NCBI GenBank assembly: GCA_963542695.1
Contig: CAUTYX010000005.1
Location: 47,271-111,270, forward strand
Direction: 5' to 3'
From: RUG100 sp963542695
GTDB taxonomy: Bacteria > Bacillota > Clostridia > Peptostreptococcales > Anaerovoracaceae
Length of the DNA: 64,000 bases
The notes beneath the pieces were generated by a model. It was given only the letters and a program-made list of their open reading frames with translations, had not been told where the DNA came from and made no database searches. The translations under genes and the position numbers were made by a program. Positions 25,629-34,308 of the stretch are shown here, piece by piece (position 1 is the first letter of the stretch; the number at the start of each line of letters is the position of its first letter).

Positions 25629-28481
25629 ATGGCAGACAGTATAAAGGTCAGAAGAGCATCTGAAAATAATTTGAAAGATATAAGTGTAACCATTCCCAGA
25701 GATAAGATGGTGGTGTTGACAGGCTTGTCCGGCAGCGGCAAGTCTTCCCTTGCATTTGATACCATTTATGCCGAGGGACAGCGGCGATATATGGAGAGTT
25801 TGTCTTCCTATGCCAGACAGTTTTTGGGACAGATGGAAAAACCGGATGTGGAGGAGATAGAAGGGTTATCTCCTGCCATTTCCATTGATCAAAAAACCAC
25901 CAGTAAAAATCCTCGTTCTACTGTAGGAACAGTTACGGAAATTTACGACTATTTACGTTTGTTATATGCCCGCATTGGAATTCCCCATTGCCCTATTTGT
26001 GGCAGAGAAATTAGCAGCCAGTCCATTGACCAAATTGTAGACCAGCTAATGGAACTGGAAGAAGGGACTCGAATTACTGTTTTGGCACCGACAGTACGTG
26101 CCATGAAGGGCACTCATGTTAAGGTATTGGAACGAATTCGCAAAGAAGGTTTTTCCAGAGTTCGCATTGATCAGCAGTTGTACAACCTGCACAATGATGA
26201 GATTTCATTGGAAAAAAACATACGCCATACCATTGAAATTGTAGTGGATCGTGTCAAGGTTCGTGACGGCGTTGATCGGCGGTTGGCAGAAGCCTGTGAA
26301 CTGGCAATGGGGGAAAGCAAAGGGTTGGTCATAGCACAGATTCGTCGTCCTGATGAGGAGAGGGAAGAGGATTTGACCTTTAGTACGGTATTGGCTTGTC
26401 CGGAACACGGTGTCAGTATTGAGGAGCTGGAGCCGCGGATGTTCTCCTTTAACAGTCCTTTTGGTGCATGTCCGGATTGTAACGGCCTCGGCTTTAAAGA
26501 ATCCATTGATCCCAAACTGCTAATCGAAGAACCGGAAAAAAGCATTAACGACGGCTGCCTTCATCATGTTTTTGGAAGCATGGAGACCAACGGTACCTAT
26601 TTTCGAAAAATGATAGAAGCGCTGGCCGATGTCCATGGCGTGGATCTGGGGACTCCCTACAAAGATTTACCCAAGGCTTTTGTAAAAGAGCTGCTATATG
26701 GAACGGGGCAGAAGGATATTGAATTCGATTATGTCAGTCGTAGAACCGGCATCCAGTCTCATCGCCGCCATCCTTTTGAAGGTGTTATCGTTAATTTGGA
26801 ACGACGATACAGAGAAACGGCATCGGACTTTTTCAAAAGTAAGATGCAAAAGTATATGAACACAAAAACCTGCCCTACCTGCAAAGGACAACGTTTAAAA
26901 CCGGAAATTCTGGCAGTAACTGTCGGAGAGTTGAATATTGATGAATTTTGCCGTATGTCCATTGGGGAGTCTTTGGATTTTGTGGATAATTTGAATACTT
27001 TATCAGAAAAGCATCAGATGATTGCCCAGCAGATTTTGCATGAAATCAAGGCGCGGTTGCAATTTTTAGCCAATGTAGGACTCGACTATTTGACCTTGTC
27101 CCGTTCAGCGGGAACGTTGTCCGGCGGCGAATCCCAGCGTATTCGGTTGGCAACGCAGATTGGATCCGGATTAGTGGGTGTGCTGTATATTTTAGACGAA
27201 CCAAGTATCGGCTTGCATCAAAAGGACAATGCAAAACTGCTGGAAGCTCTCCGTAGATTGACGGATATGGGGAATACTCTGCTGGTGGTCGAACATGATG
27301 AGGATACTATGTATGCGGCCGATCATATTGTGGATATCGGTCCCGGTGCCGGTGTTCATGGAGGCGAATTGGTGGTCCAAGGGACAGTAGAAGATATTAA
27401 AGCCTGTGAGAAATCCATTACAGGTCAGTATTTAAGCGGGAAGCGTACCATTGCAGTGCCGGAAACACGGAGAGAAGGCAGTGGGCAGAGAATCCTTGTG
27501 AAAGGAGCCAAAGAACATAATCTGAAGAACGTCAATGTCGCCTTTCCTTTGGGAAAACTGGTTTGTGTAACCGGTGTGTCCGGTTCGGGAAAGAGCAGCC
27601 TTGTTAACGAAATTTTATATAAAGGACTGGCAAAGAAAGTTAACCGCAGCAACGTAATTCCCGGCGCGCATGGAAGAATTGAAGGCCTTGAAAATATTGA
27701 CAAAGTAATTAATATTGATCAGTCCCCTATTGGCAGAACTCCTCGTTCCAATCCGGCAACGTATACAGGCGTCTTTGATCATATTCGGACACTGTTTGCC
27801 GAAATGCCGGAAGCCAAATTGCGTGGCTATAAAAAAGGTCGCTTTAGTTTTAACGTAAAAGGCGGTCGCTGTGAAGCCTGTGGTGGCGATGGCATTATTA
27901 AAATCGAAATGCATTTTTTACCGGATGTGTACGTGCCTTGTGAAGTGTGTCACGGCAAGAGATACAACCGAGAGACCCTAGATGTACAGTTTCGAGGGAA
28001 AAATATTCATGAAGTGTTGGATATGACTATTTCGGATGCCCTTGAATTTTTCCGCAATGTGCCGCAGATTTACCGGAAGATAAAGACGTTGGATGATGTT
28101 GGCCTAGGATATATTAAACTGGGGCAACCGTCGACGGAATTGTCCGGAGGCGAAGCCCAAAGAATCAAACTGGCGACGGAGCTTTCACGTCGCAGTACCG
28201 GGAAAACCATGTATATTTTAGATGAACCGACTACCGGACTTCATTTTGCGGACGTTGACCGATTGCTTATGGTGTTGGATCGATTAGTGGATGTAGGAAA
28301 TACGGTGGTGGTGATTGAACACAATTTGGATGTGATTAAACGTGCTGACCACATTATTGATTTGGGACCAAGCGGTGGATTTCGAGGTGGCCGGATTGTT
28401 GCGCAAGGGACACCGGAAGAAGTGGCCAAGGTGCGGGAGTCCTTTACCGGCGAATATCTAAAGAAGCTATTGGTACCATAG
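25629..28481 (+). CDS. uvrA: UvrABC system protein A
   Basis: This 950-residue damage-recognition ATPase has two ABC modules. Module 1 has GLSGSGKSSLAFDT near 34 and LSGGESQRIRLA; module 2 has GVSGSGKSSLVNE and LSGGEAQRIKLA. Zinc sites CPICG, CPDCNGLG with CPTCKGQR, and CEACGGDG with CEVCHGKR are visible. It starts 44 bases after uvrB and should share its SOS-controlled promoter. Length and motifs are normal. Confidence 0.97.
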   Translation: MADSIKVRRASENNLKDISVTIPRDKMVVLTGLSGSGKSSLAFDTIYAEGQRRYMESLSSYARQFLGQMEKPDVEEIEGLSPAISIDQKTTSKNPRSTVGTVTEIYDYLRLLYARIGIPHCPICGREISSQSIDQIVDQLMELEEGTRITVLAPTVRAMKGTHVKVLERIRKEGFSRVRIDQQLYNLHNDEISLEKNIRHTIEIVVDRVKVRDGVDRRLAEACELAMGESKGLVIAQIRRPDEEREEDLTFSTVLACPEHGVSIEELEPRMFSFNSPFGACPDCNGLGFKESIDPKLLIEEPEKSINDGCLHHVFGSMETNGTYFRKMIEALADVHGVDLGTPYKDLPKAFVKELLYGTGQKDIEFDYVSRRTGIQSHRRHPFEGVIVNLERRYRETASDFFKSKMQKYMNTKTCPTCKGQRLKPEILAVTVGELNIDEFCRMSIGESLDFVDNLNTLSEKHQMIAQQILHEIKARLQFLANVGLDYLTLSRSAGTLSGGESQRIRLATQIGSGLVGVLYILDEPSIGLHQKDNAKLLEALRRLTDMGNTLLVVEHDEDTMYAADHIVDIGPGAGVHGGELVVQGTVEDIKACEKSITGQYLSGKRTIAVPETRREGSGQRILVKGAKEHNLKNVNVAFPLGKLVCVTGVSGSGKSSLVNEILYKGLAKKVNRSNVIPGAHGRIEGLENIDKVINIDQSPIGRTPRSNPATYTGVFDHIRTLFAEMPEAKLRGYKKGRFSFNVKGGRCEACGGDGIIKIEMHFLPDVYVPCEVCHGKRYNRETLDVQFRGKNIHEVLDMTISDALEFFRNVPQIYRKIKTLDDVGLGYIKLGQPSTELSGGEAQRIKLATELSRRSTGKTMYILDEPTTGLHFADVDRLLMVLDRLVDVGNTVVVIEHNLDVIKRADHIIDLGPSGGFRGGRIVAQGTPEEVAKVRESFTGEYLKKLLVP

Positions 28482-28542
28482 AAAAGAATCTACAAAAACC
28501 GGAAAGGGAATGGTTTACGGGCTACAATGCCGCAGGAATTTC

Positions 28543-28551
28543 TGTTATAAT
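28543..28551 (+). promoter_or_regulatory. Extended -10 promoter of pncB operon
   Basis: TGTTATAAT (28543-28551) is an extended -10 box 40 bases upstream of the pncB start; no good -35 box is seen. Confidence 0.5.
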
Positions 28552-28590
28552 TAAATGTATTGTATTCTCAAAATAAAAGGAGATTAAAAA

Positions 28591-30018
28591 ATGGATAATA
28601 AAAACCTGTCCATGCTGACAGATTTCTATGAAATGACAATGGCCAATGGATATTTGGAAGCGGGCATGGGAGACGAAATCGCCTATTTTGACATGTTTTT
28701 CAGAAGAATTCCTGACAATGGCGGGTTTGTCTTGTTGGCCGGACTAGAACAGGTTGTAGAATATTTAAATAATCTAAACTTTACAGAAGAAGACATAGCC
28801 TATTTGGAATCAAAAAAATGCTTTAGCCAAAGGTTTTTAGAGTATCTTCGTGATTTCTCTTTCAGCTGTGATGTGTGGGCAATCTCCGAAGGCACACCGG
28901 TTTTTCCCGGAGAACCATTGGTAACGGTTAGAGGTCCATTGATGCAGGCGCAGTTTGTGGAAACGATGATTTTGCTTATTGTCAACCATCAAAGCCTGGT
29001 GGCTACAAAGGCCAACAGAATTGTTCGTGCTGCCCAGGAGTGTCCCGTTATGGAATTTGGAACTCGGCGAGCCCACGGCGCATCGGCGGCTGTTATGGGA
29101 GCCAGAGCTGCTTACATTGGAGGCTGTGCAGGGACGGCATGTACTATTTCAGATAGAGATTACGGTATCCCGGCTCTTGGAACCATGGCACACAGCTGGG
29201 TACAGATGTTCGATAGTGAATACGAAGCTTTCAAAGAATACACACGGCTATATCCTGACAATGCCACTTTGCTGGTAGACACATACAACGTTTTGAAATC
29301 CGGTGTTCCTAATGCCATTAAGGTCTTTAAGGAGCTGAAACCGAAATCCATGGGTATCCGTATTGACAGCGGAGATATGACATATCTGACCAAACAGGCA
29401 AGAAAGATGCTGGATGATGCAGGTTTGGAAGATTGTTCTATTGTAGTCAGCAATGCTTTGGATGAATATTTGATTCAAGATATTATCCATGAAGGCGCAT
29501 GTATTGATTCGCTGGGCGTGGGAGAACGGCTGATTACGGCAAAAAGTGAACCGGTCTTCGGTGGCGTGTACAAGCTTTCTGCTGTGGAGAAAAACGGCCA
29601 ATTGATTCCGAAAATAAAAATCAGCGAAAACGTAGAAAAGATTACCAACCCCGGTTTTAAGACGCTGTATCGACTTTACGATAAAGATACTCACAGAGCC
29701 ATTGCCGATGTTATTACCATTGATGGGGAAATCATCGATGAGGACTCTGCTTATGAAATCTTTGACCCTCAGGCCGTTTGGAAGAAAAAGGTGGTTACCA
29801 ACTTCTATGCGGAAAATTTGCGCAAACAGATTTTCAAAGAAGGAAAACTGGTGTACGATCTGCCTACTATACATGAAATCAGAGAAAGAGGTCGCCAGCA
29901 AGTAAGCCAGCTGTGGGACGAAATGCTGCGTTTTGAAAACCCGCAGACCTACTATGTGGATTTGTCCAAAAAGCTGTGGACCTTAAAGCACGAAATGATT
30001 CGGGAATTAAACAAATAG
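28591..30018 (+). CDS. pncB: Nicotinate phosphoribosyltransferase
   Basis: This NAD-salvage enzyme joins nicotinate to PRPP. The 475-residue protein starts with LSMLTDFYEMTMANGY, the family hallmark. It has EFGTRRAHG, containing the autophosphorylated histidine, SWVQMF, and the phosphate-binding IRIDSGDMTYLTKQARKMLD with SNALDEY. AAAAGGAG precedes the ATG. The next gene starts directly after the stop, so it is translationally coupled to the pseudouridine synthase. Confidence 0.93.
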   Translation: MDNKNLSMLTDFYEMTMANGYLEAGMGDEIAYFDMFFRRIPDNGGFVLLAGLEQVVEYLNNLNFTEEDIAYLESKKCFSQRFLEYLRDFSFSCDVWAISEGTPVFPGEPLVTVRGPLMQAQFVETMILLIVNHQSLVATKANRIVRAAQECPVMEFGTRRAHGASAAVMGARAAYIGGCAGTACTISDRDYGIPALGTMAHSWVQMFDSEYEAFKEYTRLYPDNATLLVDTYNVLKSGVPNAIKVFKELKPKSMGIRIDSGDMTYLTKQARKMLDDAGLEDCSIVVSNALDEYLIQDIIHEGACIDSLGVGERLITAKSEPVFGGVYKLSAVEKNGQLIPKIKISENVEKITNPGFKTLYRLYDKDTHRAIADVITIDGEIIDEDSAYEIFDPQAVWKKKVVTNFYAENLRKQIFKEGKLVYDLPTIHEIRERGRQQVSQLWDEMLRFENPQTYYVDLSKKLWTLKHEMIRELNK

Positions 30019-31011
30019 ATGGTAACGATAAAAATCGGAAAAAATGAAGGGAATCAACGTCTGGATCGATTTCTTCGGAAGTACTATAACAAAGCCCCTC
30101 TAGCTATGATTTACCGGATGATTCGTAAGGATATTAAGGTAAACGGAAAGAGGCTCCACAGACAGGATATGGTGGAGGAAGGCGATGTAATTACTGTCTA
30201 TATAGAGGAAGAGAAAGCATCCTCCCTTCGCCGGGAAATGGTGGTAAAGAAGGTGCGGCGGCAATTTTCCGTCGCGTATGAAGATGCGGATCTTTTAGCC
30301 GTTTCAAAGCCGGTGGGACTCCTTACCCATGGAGATAGCCACCAGCGAAAGAACACCTTGGCCAGTCAAGTGGTAGCCTACTTGGTGGCTAAAGGCGACT
30401 ACCATCCAAGAGGTAATCGGACCTTCACGCCGTCGCCGGCAAATCGGCTGGATCGAAACACCAGCGGATTGGTGATTTTTGGAAAAAATGCAGAAGCTCT
30501 GCGGCAATTAAATACCATGATTAGGCAGCGAGACGGCATTGAAAAATACTACTGCGCCATTGTGGGAGGAACCCTTACAGAACCTTTATTTTTGAAGGAT
30601 TATATGGAAAAAGACAGCCGCAAAAATCAGGTGCATGTAACCGAGGATCCGGAGGGACGCCTGATGGAAACTAAGGTATATCCATTGGCTCACGGGCAAG
30701 GGTATACATTGGTAAAAATTCATCTTTTAACGGGACGAACCCATCAAATTCGCGTACAAATGGCGGCTTGTGGTCATCCGGTTATTGGGGATGCCAAGTA
30801 TGGAGCCGGAAACATTAACAAGCAAGTGACACGGCGGTTTCATCTGACTACCCAGCTGCTGCACGCCTGGCAATTGAAATTTCGTAAAGGGGAAAAAGCC
30901 GGCTTGACGATTACAGCACCGCCGCCGTCAACCTTTGAAAAAATTGCTAAGGAACTGTTTGGTACGACCATAAACTTTACTGCACTCATAGACAAGGACA
31001 GCGAATCATGA
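30019..31011 (+). CDS. RluA-family pseudouridine synthase with S4 domain
   Basis: The 330-residue protein starts with an S4 RNA-binding domain (QRLDRFLRKYYNKAPLAMIYRM, about 12-75). The RluA catalytic domain follows, with the catalytic Asp in ANRLDRNTSGLVIFGKN and the motif HLLTGRTHQIRVQMA. It makes pseudouridine in rRNA or tRNA; the family is RluC/RluD-like, and the exact site cannot be told. It begins at the base after the pncB stop and overlaps the signal peptidase gene by ATGA. Confidence 0.9.
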   Translation: MVTIKIGKNEGNQRLDRFLRKYYNKAPLAMIYRMIRKDIKVNGKRLHRQDMVEEGDVITVYIEEEKASSLRREMVVKKVRRQFSVAYEDADLLAVSKPVGLLTHGDSHQRKNTLASQVVAYLVAKGDYHPRGNRTFTPSPANRLDRNTSGLVIFGKNAEALRQLNTMIRQRDGIEKYYCAIVGGTLTEPLFLKDYMEKDSRKNQVHVTEDPEGRLMETKVYPLAHGQGYTLVKIHLLTGRTHQIRVQMAACGHPVIGDAKYGAGNINKQVTRRFHLTTQLLHAWQLKFRKGEKAGLTITAPPPSTFEKIAKELFGTTINFTALIDKDSES

Positions 31012-31535
31012 CAGCAAAGGGAAAAAACAACTGGAGAGAGTGGATTATCGATGCAGCCATTGCATTGGTAATTGTGGTGATCATTGCTTCCTTCTTTCGG
31101 GTAACTACGGTGCAGCAAACGTCTATGACACCGTCCATACAACCGGGAGATTGTCTGTTGATAAGCCGGCAGGCGTATCATTTTAGTCAATTCAAACGGG
31201 GCGATATAGTGGTTTTTTCCTCCCGAGGAAAGGGATGCGACACAAAATCTCGCTTGCTGGTAAAGCGTGTTATCGGAGTTCCGGGAGACATTATCACCGT
31301 TTCAAAAGGGCGTGTGTGGCTCAACGGTTCTAAAGTAAAAGAAAGCTATATCGCTTCCGGAGAGACCCAAGGCGCAGTACATAATGTCATTGTCCCAAGA
31401 AATCAACTCTTTGTCATGGGAGATCATAGAAGTGTCAGCATGGATAGTCGAACTTTTGGATGTATCCGGCAGGACTGTGTAAAGGGCAAAGCCGTTGCTA
31501 GGTTGTTTCCTTTTACGACAGCAGGAGTATTATAG
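31008..31535 (+). CDS. lepB: Signal peptidase I (first of two)
   Basis: This type I signal peptidase of 175 residues has an N-terminal membrane anchor (about 12-28), catalytic Ser in QQTSMTPSIQPGD near 41, catalytic Lys in LLVKRVIGVPGD, and the C-terminal box MGDHRSVSMDSRTFG. The ATG overlaps the stop of the upstream gene. It is followed three bases later by a second signal peptidase gene. Compared with its partner it has a short insertion before the Lys (SRGKGCDTKSR). Confidence 0.9.
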   Translation: MTAKGKNNWREWIIDAAIALVIVVIIASFFRVTTVQQTSMTPSIQPGDCLLISRQAYHFSQFKRGDIVVFSSRGKGCDTKSRLLVKRVIGVPGDIITVSKGRVWLNGSKVKESYIASGETQGAVHNVIVPRNQLFVMGDHRSVSMDSRTFGCIRQDCVKGKAVARLFPFTTAGVL

Positions 31536-31538
31536 AAT

Positions 31539-32054
31539 ATGAAAATCAAAGATATTATTATCGATATCGTCATTGTGGCAGTCATTGTAGCCGTATTTTC
31601 CGTCTTTATCAAGCCGATTATTGTAGATGGAGAATCCATGGAACCTACACTTCGGAATCGAGATTACTTGTTTTTATCTCGTCAAGCCTATCACGTAGGA
31701 GAGCCAAAGCGAGGTCAAATTGTTGTTTTCCCTGTGGGAGAAGATCAGTTATATATCAAGAGGGTTGTAGCACTGCCCGGAGAGACGGTAGCCGTTCATG
31801 ATGGAAGAGTCTTTGTCAATGGCAAGGAACAAGACCAGAGTTTCACAAAAGAAGGAACAACGATTGACGGCATCAATGGAAAGAACTCTATTACGGTTCC
31901 CAAAGGACAGTTATTTGTCATGGGAGATAACCGAAATCACAGCGAAGACAGTCGATTCATTGGATGTATCAACATTAAGGATGTGACGGGAGTTGTCATA
32001 GTGCGACTGTGGCCGCTAAAACACATTGGAACACTGGAAAAGCAACTGCAATAA
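31539..32054 (+). CDS. lepB: Signal peptidase I (second of two)
   Basis: This 171-residue paralog has a membrane anchor (about 7-23), catalytic Ser in DGESMEPTLRNRD, catalytic Lys in YIKRVVALPGE and box MGDNRNHSEDSRFIG. It is closer to the common consensus than its neighbour. It starts three bases after the first copy. The pair likely arose by tandem duplication and may differ in substrate preference (inference). Confidence 0.92.
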   Translation: MKIKDIIIDIVIVAVIVAVFSVFIKPIIVDGESMEPTLRNRDYLFLSRQAYHVGEPKRGQIVVFPVGEDQLYIKRVVALPGETVAVHDGRVFVNGKEQDQSFTKEGTTIDGINGKNSITVPKGQLFVMGDNRNHSEDSRFIGCINIKDVTGVVIVRLWPLKHIGTLEKQLQ

Positions 32055-32071
32055 CGAAAAAAGGAATTGTA

Positions 32072-32524
32072 ATGGCACAAAAAAAGATAATTGCAAACAA
32101 CAGAAAAGCCAGACATGATTTCTTTATTGAAGAAACTTACGAAGCGGGGATCGTGCTGACAGGTACGGAAATCAAGTCCATTAGACAGGGACGTGTCAAT
32201 ATAAAAGAAAGCTATGCACAGATTGAAAAGGGAGAAGTTATCCTTCACGGCATGAACATTAGTCCCTACGACCATGGAAATATTTTTAACGTAGAGTCTG
32301 TGAGACCGCGCAAATTGCTGCTTCATAAGAAAGAAATCAGGAAACTAATTGGCTACACGGCACAACAAGGGTTGACCTTGGTACCGCTGCAGCTATATAT
32401 CAATAGTGATGGGCGTGCCAAACTGGAGTTGGCAGTGGCTCGTGGTAAAAAACTATACGATAAGAGACATGATATTGCAAAACGAGATGCAGAAAGAAAA
32501 ATGCAACAGGCAAGGAGGAAATAA
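32072..32524 (+). CDS. smpB: SsrA (tmRNA)-binding protein
   Basis: This trans-translation protein of 150 residues begins MAQKKIIANNRKARHDFFI and has TYEAGIVLTGTEIKSIR, NIKESYAQI, and a basic C-terminal tail (KLYDKRHDIAKRDAERKMQQARRK). I chose ATG 32072, preceded by AAGGAA; a longer in-frame version from 32009 would overlap the signal peptidase gene and has no family-like N-terminus. No ssrA gene was found near it in the window. Confidence 0.94.
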   Translation: MAQKKIIANNRKARHDFFIEETYEAGIVLTGTEIKSIRQGRVNIKESYAQIEKGEVILHGMNISPYDHGNIFNVESVRPRKLLLHKKEIRKLIGYTAQQGLTLVPLQLYINSDGRAKLELAVARGKKLYDKRHDIAKRDAERKMQQARRK

Positions 32525-32526
32525 CC

Positions 32527-32814
32527 ATGGGAGATTTTTTAGAAAAAGCAAAGAAGTTGGGGAATTTGACAGTAGACAAAACAACTGACATAGCCGAAAT
32601 CGGAAAGTATAAAGCCCAGATTACATCTCAAAAGGCTGAAATTAAAAGTCTGGAGAAGAAACTGGGGGTTTCCGTATATGAAGGATACAAAGACGATTTG
32701 GAAGCTGTTGCATTGACGGAAGAAATGAGATCCATCTGTCAGAGTATTGACGCCGCCTATGATGCCATTGCCGTGCTGGAAGAAAAAATCGAGAAAGTAA
32801 AGGACGAGGACTAA
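32527..32814 (+). CDS. Small coiled-coil protein of unknown function
   Basis: This 95-residue protein starts MGDFLEKAKKLGNLTVDKTTD and is nearly all helical, with a coiled coil in IGKYKAQITSQKAEIKSLEKKLG. Similar small proteins in Clostridia often carry a C-terminal zinc ribbon; this one ends at KVKDED and lacks it. The ATG is two bases after the smpB stop, with AGGAGGAAA across the junction. Function unknown. Confidence 0.7.
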   Translation: MGDFLEKAKKLGNLTVDKTTDIAEIGKYKAQITSQKAEIKSLEKKLGVSVYEGYKDDLEAVALTEEMRSICQSIDAAYDAIAVLEEKIEKVKDED

Positions 32815-32860
32815 AGCAAAAGGCACCAATAACTGTTACAAAAAAGAAATGTATAAAAGA

Positions 32861-32901
32861 GAATCGGTTCAACGAAAAAGACGATACCGATTCTTTTTTT
32901 T
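32861..32901 (+). terminator. Terminator after the smpB operon
   Basis: GAATCGGT (32861-32868) pairs with ACCGATTC (32886-32893) followed by eight T. Confidence 0.85.
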
Positions 32902-32947
32902 GTTATGAATAGTGCCATGAATACTATTGGGAATAAGACGACAAAAA

Positions 32948-32968
32948 ATATGCATAAATTATGCATAT
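32948..32968. promoter_or_regulatory. Perfect 21-base palindrome (operator candidate)
   Basis: ATATGCATAA (32948-32957) and TTATGCATAT (32959-32968) are perfect complements around one A. The site is about 140 bases upstream of the broken secreted-protein gene. Its size suits a dimeric repressor. Closer to the gene, a 15-base unit starting TGTAGCAT is repeated at 33057-33071 and 33072-33086 with two mismatches. Confidence 0.5.
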
Positions 32969-33106
32969 AGAACACAAACAAAGAGAAAATAATTGATAAA
33001 TTAGCGTAATCTAACTATTCTATAAACTGCAAGTTAGTCATAGCGAATCTTATTACTGTAGCATTACTGAATGTAGCATCATTGAAATTACAGAAAGAGG
33101 AGAACC

Positions 33107-34087
33107 ATGAAAAATACAATTCTAGGCAGCAAGCTTGGTCTGTGGCTGTTGGTACTATGCGTATTGGCGGCATATATTATGCCGGTGCAGGCATCGGCAG
33201 AAACACAGGATTTACAATTGGGCAGCAAGGGGACTGCCTTTAAAGCGGGAGAAAGCTACTTTGTTCCTTTGGCATTGAAAAATTCAGGGGATGTAGAGCA
33301 GGACTCTGTGGCAGCGGCAGCTCCTGGAAAGTTTGGGAAATTGACTATATCCCCTGACGGCACCACAGCAGAAATGGAAGTGGAATTGCGTGGGGTGACT
33401 GTGGGTAGTATTACCGACTATGCAGAAAACTTCTATATCTACTAGGGAACAGTGGCTTCCGGTGAAAAAGAGGCAGCAACGGTAGTGAAAAATCAAAATG
33501 TTGTTGCAAAGATTAACGAAGGAAAAAAGAAAAAGACCGTTCCGCAAATCATTAAATTTGCCATTCCGACAGAGACAATGGCTAGACCTACCGTATTTCC
33601 GAAAAATATGCGCAGCTTCCGTGGAAAGGTATGTTGCTTTAATAAGGAAGAAGAGGCGGCAATTGCCATTATGCGGGACGAAATTTTGCCCGGAGACGTG
33701 GTAGTTATTCGATATGAAGGTTGCAAAGGTTCACCTGGCATGAACGAATTGATGAAGGCCACCGATCGATTATTGGCAAAGAATTTACAGGACAAAGTAG
33801 CACTTATTGCCGATGGTCGTTTTTCCGGCTTTAACCACGGTTCTATCATTGGCCATGTGTCCCCCGAAGCCTACCGGGGTGGTTTGATTGCTTTTGTTGA
33901 AGATGGAGACAGTATTTCCTATGATCTGGAGAAGGGAACCTTGACCTTGGAAGTGGAAGAATCCATTATTGCAAAACGAAAGAAGAATTGGAGTCGACCA
34001 CCGCAAAAAATTACCAAGGGTGTTTTGGCTATCTACGGTGCCACTTGTTGCCCGCCGGAAGAGGGGGGTGCCATGCAGCCGTGGTAA
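33107..34087 (+). pseudogene. Broken secreted-protein gene fused in frame to a dihydroxy-acid dehydratase C-terminus
   Basis: The first part (33107-33445) encodes a signal peptide (LLVLCVLAAYIMPVQASA) and a surface-protein-type domain (GTAFKAGESYFVPLALKN to DYAENFYIY), ended by TAG. The same frame continues past the stop for about 58 codons in the same style. From 33620 (RGKVCCFNKEEEAAIAIM) it switches to the C-terminal third of dihydroxy-acid dehydratase (IlvD), with GDVVVIRYEGCKGSPGM and ADGRFSGFNHGSIIGHVSPEA. The IlvD N-terminal half with its cluster cysteines is missing. The whole looks like a deletion junction between two genes plus a nonsense mutation. A ribosome site GAGGAG precedes 33107. 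An intact ilvD may exist elsewhere. Whether a short protein is still made from either part is unknown. Confidence 0.75.
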
Positions 34088-34100
34088 AACGTGTATAAAG

Positions 34101-34139
34101 AAAACCGGGAAATCCTCGTAAAGGGGATTTCCCGGTTTT
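34101..34139. terminator. Terminator after the ilvD remnant
   Basis: AAAACCGGGAAATCC (34101-34115) pairs perfectly with GGATTTCCCGGTTTT (34125-34139). The remaining 169 bases up to the next gene hold only a weak hairpin (ATGTTAT/ATAACAT, 34181-34198). Confidence 0.85.
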
Positions 34140-34308
34140 GAAGGTTTAGCAGTTTAATCTTTTGGAGTTCTTGGCACAAAATGTTATAAAAATAACATAG
34201 TTTCTCCTTACAAAAAGCATATTAGTATAAAAATGCTACTGCAACGCCGCCGCTCAACATACAAACTGTATCCGTTTTAGTAGTATGCCAGGTTATAGTT
34301 GTGTGTCA

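Noticed and set aside
32815..33106. tmRNA (ssrA) gene downstream of smpB
   Set aside because: No tRNA-like ends or tag-coding frame are present; only a terminator and the palindrome region.
34165..34190. Sigma-54 type promoter (TGGCAC then TTATA)
   Set aside because: The -12 GC element is missing and the direction does not fit a gene start.
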